Below, piece after piece: positions 1-8,788 of a DNA stretch of 64,000 nucleotides (position 1 is its first letter; each line of letters starts with the position of its first letter). Source of the DNA: Rhizobium sp. WYCCWR10014. Its GTDB lineage: Bacteria; Pseudomonadota; Alphaproteobacteria; Rhizobiales; Rhizobiaceae. The notes beneath the pieces are model-generated. The model was not told the DNA's origin and did not search any database. It was given only the letters and a program-made list of their open reading frames with translations. The stretch lies in assembly GCF_001657485.1 (NCBI RefSeq), contig NZ_LXFU01000051.1, positions 235,543 through 299,542 on the forward strand, written 5' to 3'. A program made the position numbers and the translations under genes.

Positions 1-668
1 AGCGCCTGGCCGAGATTCTTGCCCTTGGCCATCTCTGCGGTCAGATAGGCGGCGGCGACCTCGGTATCGTTTTCCGTTTCGAAGGTCATGCCTTCGCGCT
101 TCAGCTCGCGGCGGAGATTGTTGTGGTTGGACAGTGAGCCATTATGCACCAGGCATTGGTCGGAGCCGGTGGAGAAAGGATGGGCGCCGAGCGTCGTGAC
201 GGCTGATTCCGTCGCCATGCGGGTATGGCCGATGCCATGGGTGCCGGCCATTGAACTGACCGCGAAGCGGGAGACGACATCCTTCGGCAGGCCGGTCTCC
301 TTATAGATCTCGATGGCGTCGCCGCTGCTCATGATGCGAACGTTCGGACGCAAGTCCGCAACGGCTGCCTTGCCCGCGTCGAGCAGGTCCTTGGCAAGCG
401 TGATGACGGCATGCGTGCTCTTCACCTGGATGGCGACCGGTGCGCCAACCGCCTCGCCGAGCTCGGCCTCGAGGCCGGCGAAATCCTTCTTCGGATTGGC
501 CGACTGGATGGTGATCTTGGCATTGTTGCCGCTGGTGTCGCCATAGATCGCGATACCGGCACTGTCCGGCCCGCGATCCGTCATCGTCACCAGCATGGAC
601 GACAGGAGCGCGCCGAGCTCCGGTTCGAGACTTTTATCCTTGAGAAAGAGACCCACAATTCCGCACAT
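1..668 (-). CDS. glxB: GlxB-type class II glutamine amidotransferase (3' end outside window)
   Basis: The protein begins MCGIVGLFLKDK, so Cys2 becomes the N-terminal nucleophile of an Ntn-type glutamine amidotransferase that releases ammonia from glutamine. The glutaminase signature GIGHTRMATES and the HNGSLSNHNNLRR segment are visible, as in PurF/GltB-like amidotransferases. In rhizobia this stand-alone domain is GlxB, which is grouped with GlxC and GlxD (glutamate-synthase-like) near glxA and sarcosine oxidase genes, probably for N-methylglutamate-type chemistry. The ATG at 668-666 is fixed by the Cys2 requirement. About 222 residues lie inside the window and the reading frame runs off the left edge. 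Family is certain; the glx name rests on sequence type and context. Confidence 0.85.
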   Translation of the reverse strand, partial: MCGIVGLFLKDKSLEPELGALLSSMLVTMTDRGPDSAGIAIYGDTSGNNAKITIQSANPKKDFAGLEAELGEAVGAPVAIQVKSTHAVITLAKDLLDAGKAAVADLRPNVRIMSSGDAIEIYKETGLPKDVVSRFAVSSMAGTHGIGHTRMATESAVTTLGAHPFSTGSDQCLVHNGSLSNHNNLRRELKREGMTFETENDTEVAAAYLTAEMAKGKNLGQA

Positions 669-756
669 GACCAGACCTCCGTTCGTGTTGAGAAAGGACT
701 AGCAGGTCTGTTTTGCGATTTCAACTCGGAAGAAAGATTTTTTCTTTTAAGGCAAG

Positions 757-1440
757 TCAGCCCTTCGAGCTTCGCTGTGGATAGGTGATGATCGAAAGGT
801 ATTTGCTCGGCAGTTTCACCAACTGCTCCGGCCCATGCGGTGCATCGGCATCGAAGAACAGGCTGTCGCCCGGCTCCATCTGGAAAAGCTGGTCGCCATG
901 GCGGTAAACGACCACGCCTTCGAGCATGTAGAGAAATTCCATGCCCTCGTGCTGAAAGGTCGGGAAGGTGTCGGAATCGGCCGTTAGTGTGATGAGGTAA
1001 GGCTCGACGATGACGCCGCTGGTATTGTTGTCGATATGGCCGAGCAGATTATATTGATGGCCGGCGCGCGTGCCGCGCCGTTCGAGCTCGATGCCTTGGC
1101 CGGCCTTGACGAAGACGGCATTGCGCGGTTCCTCATAGCGGCGAAAAAAGGCAGTCAGCGGTACGCCAAGCGCCCGCGACAGCGATTGCAGCGTCGTCAA
1201 CGACGGCGAGATGTTGCCGTTCTCGATCTTCGACAGCATGCCGAGTGAAATGCCGGTGGCGGCCGCCAGATCGGTGACCGTGATGCCGAGTTTCTTGCGG
1301 TAGGCGCGCACCTCATGGCCGATCGCCATTTCGAGGTTGTTTTCCTTCGGCTCGCGAACGGCGTGCGGGTCCTGGGACAAGGGAGCGCGTCCACTATTCG
1401 CCTGTTCCGGTTGCTCTGCCGCTTTACGGTTGGATTTCAT
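757..1440 (-). CDS. XRE-family transcriptional regulator with C-terminal cupin
   Basis: A 227-aa regulator. A helix-turn-helix lies at about residues 40-95 (VRAYRKKLGITVTDLAAATG, then SKIENGNISPSLTTLQSLSRAL). A C-terminal cupin_2 barrel (about 130-220) includes EFLYMLEGVVVYRHGDQ and EPGDSLFFDADAPHGPE. Such proteins sense a small metabolite through the cupin and control nearby catabolic genes; here glx and sox genes are the obvious candidates, which is inference from position. I prefer the ATG at 1440 to the upstream in-frame TTG at 1506 because the extra 22 residues are low-complexity and lack a ribosome site. It sits between glxB and glxA on the same strand. Confidence 0.85.
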   Translation of the reverse strand: MKSNRKAAEQPEQANSGRAPLSQDPHAVREPKENNLEMAIGHEVRAYRKKLGITVTDLAAATGISLGMLSKIENGNISPSLTTLQSLSRALGVPLTAFFRRYEEPRNAVFVKAGQGIELERRGTRAGHQYNLLGHIDNNTSGVIVEPYLITLTADSDTFPTFQHEGMEFLYMLEGVVVYRHGDQLFQMEPGDSLFFDADAPHGPEQLVKLPSKYLSIITYPQRSSKG

Positions 1441-1519
1441 GGGTTTTCCACTGCCGCCTTTTCTTTTGTCCACGGCAACCCTATCGTCATAGTGAAAATT
1501 TCTCAACCGTGAAGAAAAC

Positions 1520-2479
1520 CTATTCCCGCCGCGCCTCGCGCGGAGCGATGCCGTAGAGGGCGCGGAACATCCGGGAAAAATGGCTCAGACTGGAAAAGCC
1601 GGTGGCCACCGCAATTTCCGAGACGGAAAGCGGGCTCTGCTTCAGCAGGCGATGGGCATGCTGCAGCCTGATCCTGCGGTATTGATCGAGGAAGGTGGTA
1701 TTGAGCTGGGCCGCAAAGAGCCGGTCGAGATGGCGGGTGGTGACGCCGGCGATGCGCGCCATGGCGGCACGCTCGAGCGGCATCTCGATCGTCTCTTCCA
1801 TCCGCTCGAGAACGCTGAGCAGGCCGGGATGATAGACGCCATAGCGCTCCGCCAGCGAGGCGCGCTGGGGTGCGGCGGGTTCGTTGACCTCTGTATGAAG
1901 ATACCAGTCGCTGACGCGGCGGGCGAAATCCGGCCCCATGCGCTCGGCGATCAGCACATGCATCATGTCGAGCGGTGCGATGCCGCCGCCGCAGGTAATC
2001 CGGTTGCCGTCGATCATGAAGCGCGCCTGGCGCGGCGTGAGGTCTGGGAAGGCTTCAAGAAGGGCTGCGGCATGCTCCCAGTGGATGGTGAAATCGCGGC
2101 CGCCAAGCAGACCGGCAGCGGCCATCAGATAGGGGCCGCCCGAGATGCCGCCGATCCTCACACCTTCGCGCGACAGCTGCCGCAAGCAGGCAAGTACGCC
2201 GGGATACCGCCAGTCGCGGGGCAACCCGCCGGCGCAGACGAAGGCCGTTCCGAGCCCCGCGCCCCTGACGGGCAGCGGTTCGGCGGGGACGCTGACGCCC
2301 GAGGAGGAAAGCGCCGGCGCGCCATCGGGCGAGAAGATCTGCAGCCGATAGATCTCACGGCCGGCCAAGAGATTTGCAGCCCTGAGCGGCTCGGTCGCCG
2401 AGGCATAAGACATCAGCGCGAACCCCGGGATTAGGATGAAGCCGATCGTCTGCGCATTTCTGCTATCAAGTGAGGACAT
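1520..2479 (-). CDS. glxA: GlxA family transcriptional regulator (DJ-1/PfpI + AraC)
   Basis: A 319-aa protein with an N-terminal DJ-1/PfpI-like (class I amidotransferase-like) sensor domain (about 10-190, including GGISGGPYLMAAAGLL where the usual nucleophile Cys is not present) and a C-terminal AraC/XylS double helix-turn-helix (about 225-317, ARIAGVTTRHLDRLF and SEIAVATGFSSLSHFSRMFR). This is the GlxA architecture, found with choline/betaine/sarcosine and glx genes. It is divergent from soxB with 87 bases between the starts, so the shared promoter region is a likely target. The sensor domain probably binds a ligand without catalysis. Confidence 0.88.
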   Translation of the reverse strand: MSSLDSRNAQTIGFILIPGFALMSYASATEPLRAANLLAGREIYRLQIFSPDGAPALSSSGVSVPAEPLPVRGAGLGTAFVCAGGLPRDWRYPGVLACLRQLSREGVRIGGISGGPYLMAAAGLLGGRDFTIHWEHAAALLEAFPDLTPRQARFMIDGNRITCGGGIAPLDMMHVLIAERMGPDFARRVSDWYLHTEVNEPAAPQRASLAERYGVYHPGLLSVLERMEETIEMPLERAAMARIAGVTTRHLDRLFAAQLNTTFLDQYRRIRLQHAHRLLKQSPLSVSEIAVATGFSSLSHFSRMFRALYGIAPREARRE

Positions 2480-2566
2480 GTCTCTTTCTTAGCGATTCAT
2501 GTCCTTATCATGCAAGTCTGCCGTGCTCTTTCTGGCATCATTGCCCTGTTCTTTCCGGGGTGACCC

Positions 2567-3817
2567 ATGCGCTATTCCGCTCTTTCGATTTTCCTGAATG
2601 GCCTTCGCGGCAACAAAGGCTGGGCGCCTGCCTGGCGCGACCCGGCGCCAAAGCCGCATTACGACGTCATCATCGTCGGTGGCGGCGGCCATGGTCTTGC
2701 CACCGCCTATTATCTTGCCAAGGAATTCGGCGTCACCAATGTCGCCGTCCTCGAAAAGGGCTATCTCGGCTCCGGCAATATCGGCAGGAACACGACGATC
2801 ATCCGCTCGAACTATTTGCTGCCTGGTAATAATCCCTTCTACGAGCTGTCGATGAAGCTTTGGGAAGGGCTGGAGCAGGACTTCAACTTCAACGCCATGG
2901 TCTCGCAGCGCGGCGTGCTCAACCTCTTCCATTCCGACGCGCAGCGCGATGCGTATACGCGCCGCGGCAACGCCATGCGGCTGCACGGCGTCGACGCCGA
3001 GCTTCTCGACAGGCAGGCGGTGCGCAAGAAATTGCCCTTCCTCGATTTCGGCAATGCCCGTTTTCCCATTATGGGCGGCCTGTTCCAGCCGCGCGGCGGC
3101 ACGGTGCGCCACGATGCGGTCGCCTGGGGTTATGCGCGCGGCGCAGACAGCCGCGGCGTCGACATCATCACCCAGTGCGAGGTGACCGGCATCCGCAGCG
3201 AAAACGGACACGTGACCGGCGTCGAGACCAGCAAGGGCTTCATCGGCTGCGGCAAGCTGGCGCTTGCGGCGGCCGGCAACTCCACCGTCGTCGCCGATAT
3301 GGCCGGCCTGCGGCTGCCAATCGAAAGCCATGTGCTGCAGGCCTTCGTTTCCGAAGGGCTGAAGCCCTTCATCGACACGGTCGTCACCTTCGGCGCCGGG
3401 CATTTCTATGCGTCCCAGTCGGACAAGGGCGGCCTCGTCTTCGGCGGCGACATCGATGGCTACAATTCCTATGCCCAGCGCGGCAATCTCGCTTGCGTCG
3501 AGCATGTTGCCGAAGCCGGGCTGGCGCTGATCCCGTCGCTGTCGCGGGTGCGTTATCTGCGCTCCTGGGGTGGCGTCATGGATATGAGCATGGACGGCTC
3601 GCCGATCATCGACCGCACCCATATCGACAATCTCTATCTCAACACCGGCTGGTGTTACGGCGGCTTCAAGGCCACGCCCGCCTCCGGCTTCTGCTACGCC
3701 CATCTGATTGCCCGCAATGCGCCGCATCAGACCGCCCGCGCCTTCCGGCTCGACCGCTTCGCGCGCGGCTACCCGATCGACGAAAAGGGCGTCGGCGCCC
3801 AGCCCAATCTGCACTGA
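2567..3817 (+). CDS. soxB: sarcosine oxidase subunit beta
   Basis: A 416-aa FAD/FMN subunit of heterotetrameric sarcosine oxidase, which demethylates sarcosine to glycine and passes the methyl group to tetrahydrofolate. The dinucleotide-binding motif VIIVGGGGHGLATAYYL lies at about 34-50. The segment RGGTVRHDAVAW around residue 182 supplies the His that carries covalent FMN in this family. GYLGSGNIGRNTTIIRSNY is typical of bacterial SoxB. The length matches the family. It is the first gene of soxB-soxD-soxA-soxG; soxD follows after 12 bases. A GGGGTGA ribosome site precedes the ATG. Confidence 0.96.
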   Translation: MRYSALSIFLNGLRGNKGWAPAWRDPAPKPHYDVIIVGGGGHGLATAYYLAKEFGVTNVAVLEKGYLGSGNIGRNTTIIRSNYLLPGNNPFYELSMKLWEGLEQDFNFNAMVSQRGVLNLFHSDAQRDAYTRRGNAMRLHGVDAELLDRQAVRKKLPFLDFGNARFPIMGGLFQPRGGTVRHDAVAWGYARGADSRGVDIITQCEVTGIRSENGHVTGVETSKGFIGCGKLALAAAGNSTVVADMAGLRLPIESHVLQAFVSEGLKPFIDTVVTFGAGHFYASQSDKGGLVFGGDIDGYNSYAQRGNLACVEHVAEAGLALIPSLSRVRYLRSWGGVMDMSMDGSPIIDRTHIDNLYLNTGWCYGGFKATPASGFCYAHLIARNAPHQTARAFRLDRFARGYPIDEKGVGAQPNLH

Positions 3818-3829
3818 GGACTTTCGACG

Positions 3830-4111
3830 ATGGCAAGCCTGATTTCCTGTCCCCATTGCGGCGCCCGACCCAAGGAGGAATTTACGATCCGCGGTGATGC
3901 GGGCCCTGCTCGGCCGGCACCGGATGCCGGTGCGGAGGCCTGGTTCGATTATGTCTATCTGCGTGACAATCCGCGGGGCCGGCACAGCGAATACTGGCAC
4001 CACTCCTCCGGATGCCGCCGCTGGCTGATCGTCGAACGCGATACCGTCACCCATGCGGTCCACGGCGTCAGGGACGCCGCACTTTCCAAGCTCGGCGGAG
4101 AACCGGCATGA
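3830..4111 (+). CDS. soxD: sarcosine oxidase subunit delta
   Basis: A 93-aa zinc subunit. CPHCG near residue 7 and the later HHSSGC segment supply the Cys/His ligands of the bound zinc in heterotetrameric sarcosine oxidase. FDYVYLRDNPRGRHSEYWHH is highly typical of the family. The stop codon overlaps the soxA start as ATGA (4108-4111), so the two are translationally coupled. Subunit delta is small and structural; it has no known activity on its own. Confidence 0.96.
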   Translation: MASLISCPHCGARPKEEFTIRGDAGPARPAPDAGAEAWFDYVYLRDNPRGRHSEYWHHSSGCRRWLIVERDTVTHAVHGVRDAALSKLGGEPA

Positions 4112-7065
4112 CGAGCTTCCGTCTTTCCTCCGGCGGCCGGATCGACCGCGCCACGACACTCGGTTTCACCTTCGACAGCAGGCCGCTTGAAGGCCATCCG
4201 GGCGACACGCTCGCCTCGGCGCTGCTTGCCAACGGCGTCCAGCTCGTCGGCCGCAGCTTCAAATATCATCGCCCGCGCGGCATCCTGACGGCAGGCGCTG
4301 CCGAACCGAACGCGCTGGTGACGACAGGCAGCGGCGGGCGCACCGAGCCGAATACGCGCGCGACGATGATCGAGCTTTACCAGGGGCTGACGGCAAGGAG
4401 CCAGAACCGCTGGCCCTCGCTCGCCTTCGATGTCGGCGCGGTCAACGGGCTGCTCTCGCCCTTCCTCAGCGCCGGCTTCTACTACAAGACCTTCATGTGG
4501 CCGGCGGCCCTCTGGGAAAAGCTCTATGAGCCGGTGATCCGCAAGGCGGCGGGCCTCGGCAGGGCATCCTACGAGGCCGATCCCGACAGCTACGAAAAAT
4601 GCTGGGCGCATTGCGATCTGCTGGTGATCGGCGCCGGCCCTGCTGGTCTTGCCGCAGCGCTGACCGCCGGCCGCGCCGGTGCGCGCGTCATCCTCGCCGA
4701 CGAGGGATCCGAACTCGGCGGCGGCCTGCTTTCCGACAGCGGTTCTGTCGACGGCAAGCCGGCGGACGCGCTTTTGGGAGAGCTGCTTGCCGAACTGGAG
4801 GGACTTGCGAATGTGCGCCGCCTGCCGCGCGTGACGGTGTTCGGCTGGTACGACGACAATGTCTTCGGCGCCGTCGAGCGGGTGCAGAAACATGTGGCGA
4901 TGCCCGATCCTGATCGTCCGGTCGAAAGACTGTGGCGCATCGTCGCCCGGCAGGCGATCCTTGCGACCGGCGCCGAGGAGCGTCCGATCGTCTTCGGCGG
5001 CAACGATATTCCCGGTGTGATGATGGCAGGCGCCATGCGCAGCTATCTCAACCGGCAGGCGGTCGCGCCCGGCAGAAGCACTGTCATCTTCACCACCAAC
5101 GATGCCGGATATCGAACCGCAGCCGATCTCGAGGCCGCCGGCCTCGCGGTCGCGGCGATCGTCGACAGCCGCGGGGATGCGGCCGCGAGCTGGCAGGGCC
5201 GCGCCGAAGTGCTGAAGGGCGCCAGGGTCATCGATGCATTTGGCGGCAAGCGCCTGCGCGGCGTCAGCGTCGAGGCAGCAGGCGGCACCCGTCGGATTGA
5301 AGCGGATGCGCTTGCCATGTCGGGCGGATGGAGCCCGATCATTCATCTTGCCTGCCATCGCGGTGCAAAACCGCAATGGTCGAACGAGGCCTCGGCGTTT
5401 CTGGCGCCCGTCCAGCAGGAAGGTCTGACTGTTGCCGGCTCGGCTGCCGGCATGCTGCAAACCGCGACCTGCCTCGGGGATGGAGCCGCAAAGGCAGCTG
5501 TCGCGTTGAAGACGATCGGTTTCGCAGCGGCGAAGCCGGCCTTTGCTCCGGCGTCCGAGACGGCTGCACAGGCAAAGCCGCTCTGGTCGGTCAAGGGCTC
5601 GAAGGGCAAGGCTTTCGTCGATTATCAGAACGACGTGCATCTCAAGGATTTGGGTCTCGCCGTCCGCGAAGGCTATGGCCATGTCGAGCTCGCCAAGCGT
5701 TACACGACATCAGGCATGGCGACCGACCAGGGCAAGCTTTCCAATATCAACGCCATCGGCATTCTCGCCGAGGCGCGCGGCGTGTCTCCCGCGGCGGTGG
5801 GAACGACGACCTTCCGGCCCTTCTATACGCCGGTTTCCTTCGGCGCCCTCACCGGGGCGTCGCGCGGCAAACATTTCCAGCCGGCGCGCAAATCGCCGCT
5901 GCATGGCTGGGCTGAGAAGAGCGGTGCGGTCTTCGTCGAAACCGGCCTGTGGTACCGTTCCTCCTGGTTCCCGCGCCCCGGCGAGACGACATGGCGCGAA
6001 AGCGTCGACCGCGAGGTGCTGAACATCCGGAAGAATGCCGGCCTCTGCGACGTCTCGACCCTGGGCAAGATCGAGATCTTCGGGAAGGATGCCGCGACCT
6101 TCCTCGATCGCATCTATTGCAACGGCTTCGCCAAGCTCGCCGTTGGCAAGGCGCGTTACGGCATCATGCTGCGTGAGGACGGCTTCATCTATGATGACGG
6201 CACCACCAGCCGGTTTAGTGACGGCCATTTCTTCATGACCACGACGACCGCACTTGCCGCCGGTGTGCTGACCCATCTCGAATTCTGCGCTCAGACGCTC
6301 TGGCCGGAACTCGACGTCTGCTTCGCCTCCTCTACCGATCAATGGGCGCAAATGGCCGTCGCCGGGCCGAAGTCGCGCGCCATTCTCCAGGAGATCGTCG
6401 ACGAGGACTTGTCGGATGCGGCCTTCCCCTTCATGAGCGCTCGCAAGGTCTCGCTCTTCGGCGGCGGGCTCGAGGGCCGGCTCTTCCGGATCTCCTTCTC
6501 CGGCGAACTCGCCTACGAACTGGCCGTACCGGCCGGCTACGGCGAAAGTGTCGCCGATGCGGTCATGGCGGCGGGCGGAAAACATGGCATCTGCGCCTAT
6601 GGCGCCGAAGCGCTCGGCGTCATGCGCATCGAAAAGGGTCATGTCACCCATGCCGAAATCAACGGCACGGTAACACCAGGCGACCTCGGTTTCGGCCGCA
6701 TGGTTTCATCGACCAAGCCGGATTTCATCGGTAAGGCAATGCTGGCCCGCGAAGGACTGCAGGATCCCGAGCGGCCGCGCCTCGTCGGCGTCAAGCCGCT
6801 CGATCCGGCAAGTGGTTTCCGCACCGGCTCGCATATTCTTGCCGACGGCGTTGCCGCGACCCTCGAAAACGACCAGGGCTACGTCACATCAAGCGCCTTT
6901 TCGCCGGGGCTTGGCCATACGATCGGCCTGGCGCTCGTCAGGCGCGGGCCGGAGCGCATCGGTGAAAAGGTGACGGTCTGGAACGGCCTGCGCAACGAAT
7001 TCACCGATGCGGTGCTCTGCCATCCCGTCTTCATCGATCCCGAAAACGAGAAGCTCCATGCGTGA
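4108..7065 (+). CDS. soxA: sarcosine oxidase subunit alpha
   Basis: A 985-aa subunit. The N-terminus (about 1-100) has the 2Fe-2S-ferredoxin-like fold segment GRSFKYHRPRGILTAG. An NAD-binding Rossmann region begins near residue 172 (LLVIGAGPAGLAAALTAGRAG). The C-terminal third, beginning around 600, is a GcvT/aminomethyltransferase-like folate domain (GALTGASRGKHFQPARKS; GLCDVSTLGKIEIFGKDAATFLDRIY). The start at 4108 is chosen because it overlaps the soxD stop and gives the standard N-terminus MTSFRLSSGGRIDR. It overlaps soxG by 8 bases, which supports one transcript for all four subunits. Confidence 0.97.
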   Translation: MTSFRLSSGGRIDRATTLGFTFDSRPLEGHPGDTLASALLANGVQLVGRSFKYHRPRGILTAGAAEPNALVTTGSGGRTEPNTRATMIELYQGLTARSQNRWPSLAFDVGAVNGLLSPFLSAGFYYKTFMWPAALWEKLYEPVIRKAAGLGRASYEADPDSYEKCWAHCDLLVIGAGPAGLAAALTAGRAGARVILADEGSELGGGLLSDSGSVDGKPADALLGELLAELEGLANVRRLPRVTVFGWYDDNVFGAVERVQKHVAMPDPDRPVERLWRIVARQAILATGAEERPIVFGGNDIPGVMMAGAMRSYLNRQAVAPGRSTVIFTTNDAGYRTAADLEAAGLAVAAIVDSRGDAAASWQGRAEVLKGARVIDAFGGKRLRGVSVEAAGGTRRIEADALAMSGGWSPIIHLACHRGAKPQWSNEASAFLAPVQQEGLTVAGSAAGMLQTATCLGDGAAKAAVALKTIGFAAAKPAFAPASETAAQAKPLWSVKGSKGKAFVDYQNDVHLKDLGLAVREGYGHVELAKRYTTSGMATDQGKLSNINAIGILAEARGVSPAAVGTTTFRPFYTPVSFGALTGASRGKHFQPARKSPLHGWAEKSGAVFVETGLWYRSSWFPRPGETTWRESVDREVLNIRKNAGLCDVSTLGKIEIFGKDAATFLDRIYCNGFAKLAVGKARYGIMLREDGFIYDDGTTSRFSDGHFFMTTTTALAAGVLTHLEFCAQTLWPELDVCFASSTDQWAQMAVAGPKSRAILQEIVDEDLSDAAFPFMSARKVSLFGGGLEGRLFRISFSGELAYELAVPAGYGESVADAVMAAGGKHGICAYGAEALGVMRIEKGHVTHAEINGTVTPGDLGFGRMVSSTKPDFIGKAMLAREGLQDPERPRLVGVKPLDPASGFRTGSHILADGVAATLENDQGYVTSSAFSPGLGHTIGLALVRRGPERIGEKVTVWNGLRNEFTDAVLCHPVFIDPENEKLHA

Positions 7066-7612
7066 TCTTCCGCAACATAAACCGGTTCTGGCCGGAACGG
7101 TCTATAACGGCATCTCGGAGGCAGGCATCCGGCTGGCAGCCCTGCCGGAGGGCCATCTCCTGCATGTGCTGGGCGCCATCGAGCCATCCGCGCTCGCCGC
7201 GGAATTGGTGAAGGCGGGCTTTGCTGAGAGTTCGATCCGCAAGGCGGGCTTCCGGCAATGGTTCGTCGCCGGCGACGAGCCGCTTGTCCGGGCCAGCCTC
7301 GATACTCTCGCCGCAGCGCTTGCGGGAAAGGCCTACGTCATGGACCAGAGCCACGGGCGCGTGCGTATCGGCGTTTCCGGCCGCTCTTCGCGGGCGCTTC
7401 TTTCAAAGGGAACTGCCGTCGATCTCGATCCTTCCGTCTTTCCGGAAGGTCATTCGGCCATGACGATGGTCGGTCATCTCTCGGTGCAGATCGTCCGCAC
7501 CGGCGATGACAGCTTCGAGCTTACGGTGCTGCGCAGCTTTGCCGAAAGTCTCTGGGACGATCTCGCTCATATGGCGGCCAGCGCCGAAAAGGATGGCGCA
7601 TCGTCATCGTAA
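7058..7612 (+). CDS. soxG: sarcosine oxidase subunit gamma
   Basis: A 184-aa gamma subunit that packs against the folate domain of the alpha subunit. The central VRIGVSGRSSRALLSKGTAV and HLSVQIVRTGDDSFELTVLR segments match SoxG/YgfZ-like folds. The start ATG at 7058 lies inside the soxA end. The longer in-frame extension from 7007 is discarded because it reads entirely through the soxA 3' end. It is the last gene of the sox operon; a small hairpin-rich stretch follows. Confidence 0.93.
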   Translation: MRDLPQHKPVLAGTVYNGISEAGIRLAALPEGHLLHVLGAIEPSALAAELVKAGFAESSIRKAGFRQWFVAGDEPLVRASLDTLAAALAGKAYVMDQSHGRVRIGVSGRSSRALLSKGTAVDLDPSVFPEGHSAMTMVGHLSVQIVRTGDDSFELTVLRSFAESLWDDLAHMAASAEKDGASSS

Positions 7613-7684
7613 CGAGAGCCAGCATGTATTGCTGGAACCCGAAAAGCCATGACGGCTTCAATGTTGCATCTCACGGTCTGCAAC

Positions 7685-7706
7685 GCCTCGCCTTGTCGGC
7701 GAGGGC
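7685..7706. terminator. hairpin between convergent soxG and the repeat-protein gene
   Basis: GCCTCGCC, five bases, then GGCGAGGGC form a GC-rich stem of 7-8 bp between two convergent genes. No good T-tract is seen on either side. Smaller perfect stems lie just upstream (CCAGCA/TGCTGG at 7619-7635). Likely a transcription end region, not a textbook intrinsic terminator. Confidence 0.35.
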
Positions 7707-7712
7707 GGTTGG

Positions 7713-8603
7713 TCAGAGTTGTCGGTATGATAACACGAAACTCGGCAGCGTCGTTTCGCCTGGCTTGACCTCCAGCGTATTGCCATCGGCAAAGGAGAGC
7801 GTCAGCGCGCTGCCGAAGAAGAAATCCACCGAGATTCCATCGTTATCGTTTCCGTCGAAAGAAATCGTAGCCTTGTTGCCCGCTATGGTTACCTTAGTAT
7901 TCTCAGCGGTGAAGCCTTCTCCCAACTCAACGGTGGAGGCGCTTCGGGCCAATGTAAGGGAATCCTGTCCGTCGCCGATCGCGAATTTGACGGTCGATCC
8001 GGAGCTTCCGTAGCTCTCAGCCTGGATGCCGCTGATGACAATTTTGTCATTTCCGGTCCCGCCGGTGACAACATTCCCAATCCCAACCTGGATAGTATCG
8101 TTGCCAGCACCCGCATCAATCGTATTGTTGTGCCAGGCAATGATGGCATCGTCTCCTGCATCACCCGTCACTGTGCTTTCCAATCCGGCAAAAAGCGTAT
8201 CATTTCCCTGGCCGCCGTTGATCGTGCTGTGAGAGCTAACCGATATCGAATCGTTTCCGGCGCCGCCGCTGATGTTCATTTCGAAGCTTCCGCTGATGAT
8301 GTCGTCTCCAGCACCGCCGTTCACCCCGCCGCCCGGTCCCGCACGGATAATGTCATCCTTATCAGTGCCGGTGATGTCCGAAAACGCGCCGCCGACGATG
8401 AACTGCCCGCCGTTCTCAAGCAGAATTCGGGTGATCTGGCCCTCCGTCTGCTTCAGCGGATCGAGATTGACGCCGGAAATGGATGACAGAATCTGGCTGG
8501 CGGCCGACTGTTTTGTCGTCGCCGCAGCCGACTGGACGGAGCCCTTGAGAAGGGTCAGGGCCGTCGAATTGCCGGAAGCTGCGGACGATGAAGCGGAAAT
8601 CAT
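7713..8603 (-). CDS. RTX-like calcium-binding repeat protein
   Basis: A 296-aa protein with no standard signal peptide (starts MISASSSAASGNSTALTL). From about residue 95 to 190 it carries six RTX-type boxes: GGAGDDIISG, GGAGNDSISV, GGQGNDTLFA, GDAGDDAIIA, AGAGNDTIQV and GGTGNDKIVI. Each is separated by seven other residues, so the period is 17 residues instead of the tandem nonapeptide of classic RTX proteins. The C-terminal 90 residues look like the HlyA-type region before a C-terminal secretion signal (DFFFGSALTLSFADGNTLEV). RTX proteins usually leave through a type I system, none of which is encoded here. The start at 8603 is chosen over an upstream in-frame codon for its better spacing. 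Function unknown; probably extracellular and Ca-binding. Confidence 0.8.
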   Translation of the reverse strand: MISASSSAASGNSTALTLLKGSVQSAAATTKQSAASQILSSISGVNLDPLKQTEGQITRILLENGGQFIVGGAFSDITGTDKDDIIRAGPGGGVNGGAGDDIISGSFEMNISGGAGNDSISVSSHSTINGGQGNDTLFAGLESTVTGDAGDDAIIAWHNNTIDAGAGNDTIQVGIGNVVTGGTGNDKIVISGIQAESYGSSGSTVKFAIGDGQDSLTLARSASTVELGEGFTAENTKVTIAGNKATISFDGNDNDGISVDFFFGSALTLSFADGNTLEVKPGETTLPSFVLSYRQL

Positions 8604-8711
8604 GATGTGTTCTCTGTCGAGCGCCCCCTCATGAGGCGGCATTGCAGATCGTCATCATGACGAACGTGATCATTTGATATCGCTAGAGTGCAACGAGAAC
8701 ATTAATAGAGT

Positions 8712-8727
8712 ATTGCATATGTGCAAT
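8712..8727. promoter_or_regulatory. palindrome upstream of the repeat-protein gene
   Basis: ATTGCA-TATG-TGCAAT is a perfect 6-bp inverted repeat about 110 bases upstream of the repeat-protein start, in a notably AT-rich promoter-like stretch. Possible operator; no known regulator match is claimed. Confidence 0.3.
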
Positions 8728-8758
8728 CATTGCGCGAATAAAAGCCGCCGCTAAAGCC

Positions 8759-8786
8759 CTTGTTGGCGGTGGCATCCGCCAACAAG
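8759..8786 (-). terminator. strong hairpin just after the TadA stop
   Basis: CTTGTTGGCGG and CCGCCAACAAG form a perfect 11-bp stem with a 6-base loop, starting 2 bases past the stop codon of the minus-strand ATPase gene. A TTTTATT stretch follows about 16 bases later on that strand. It probably ends transcription of the ATPase gene before the repeat-protein promoter. Confidence 0.6.
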
Positions 8787-8788
8787 TT

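Noticed and set aside
2489..4159. Long minus-strand frame of 556 codons opposite soxB-soxD
   Set aside because: Composition is typical of the antisense of a high-GC gene, with no domain; the plus-strand sox genes are certain.
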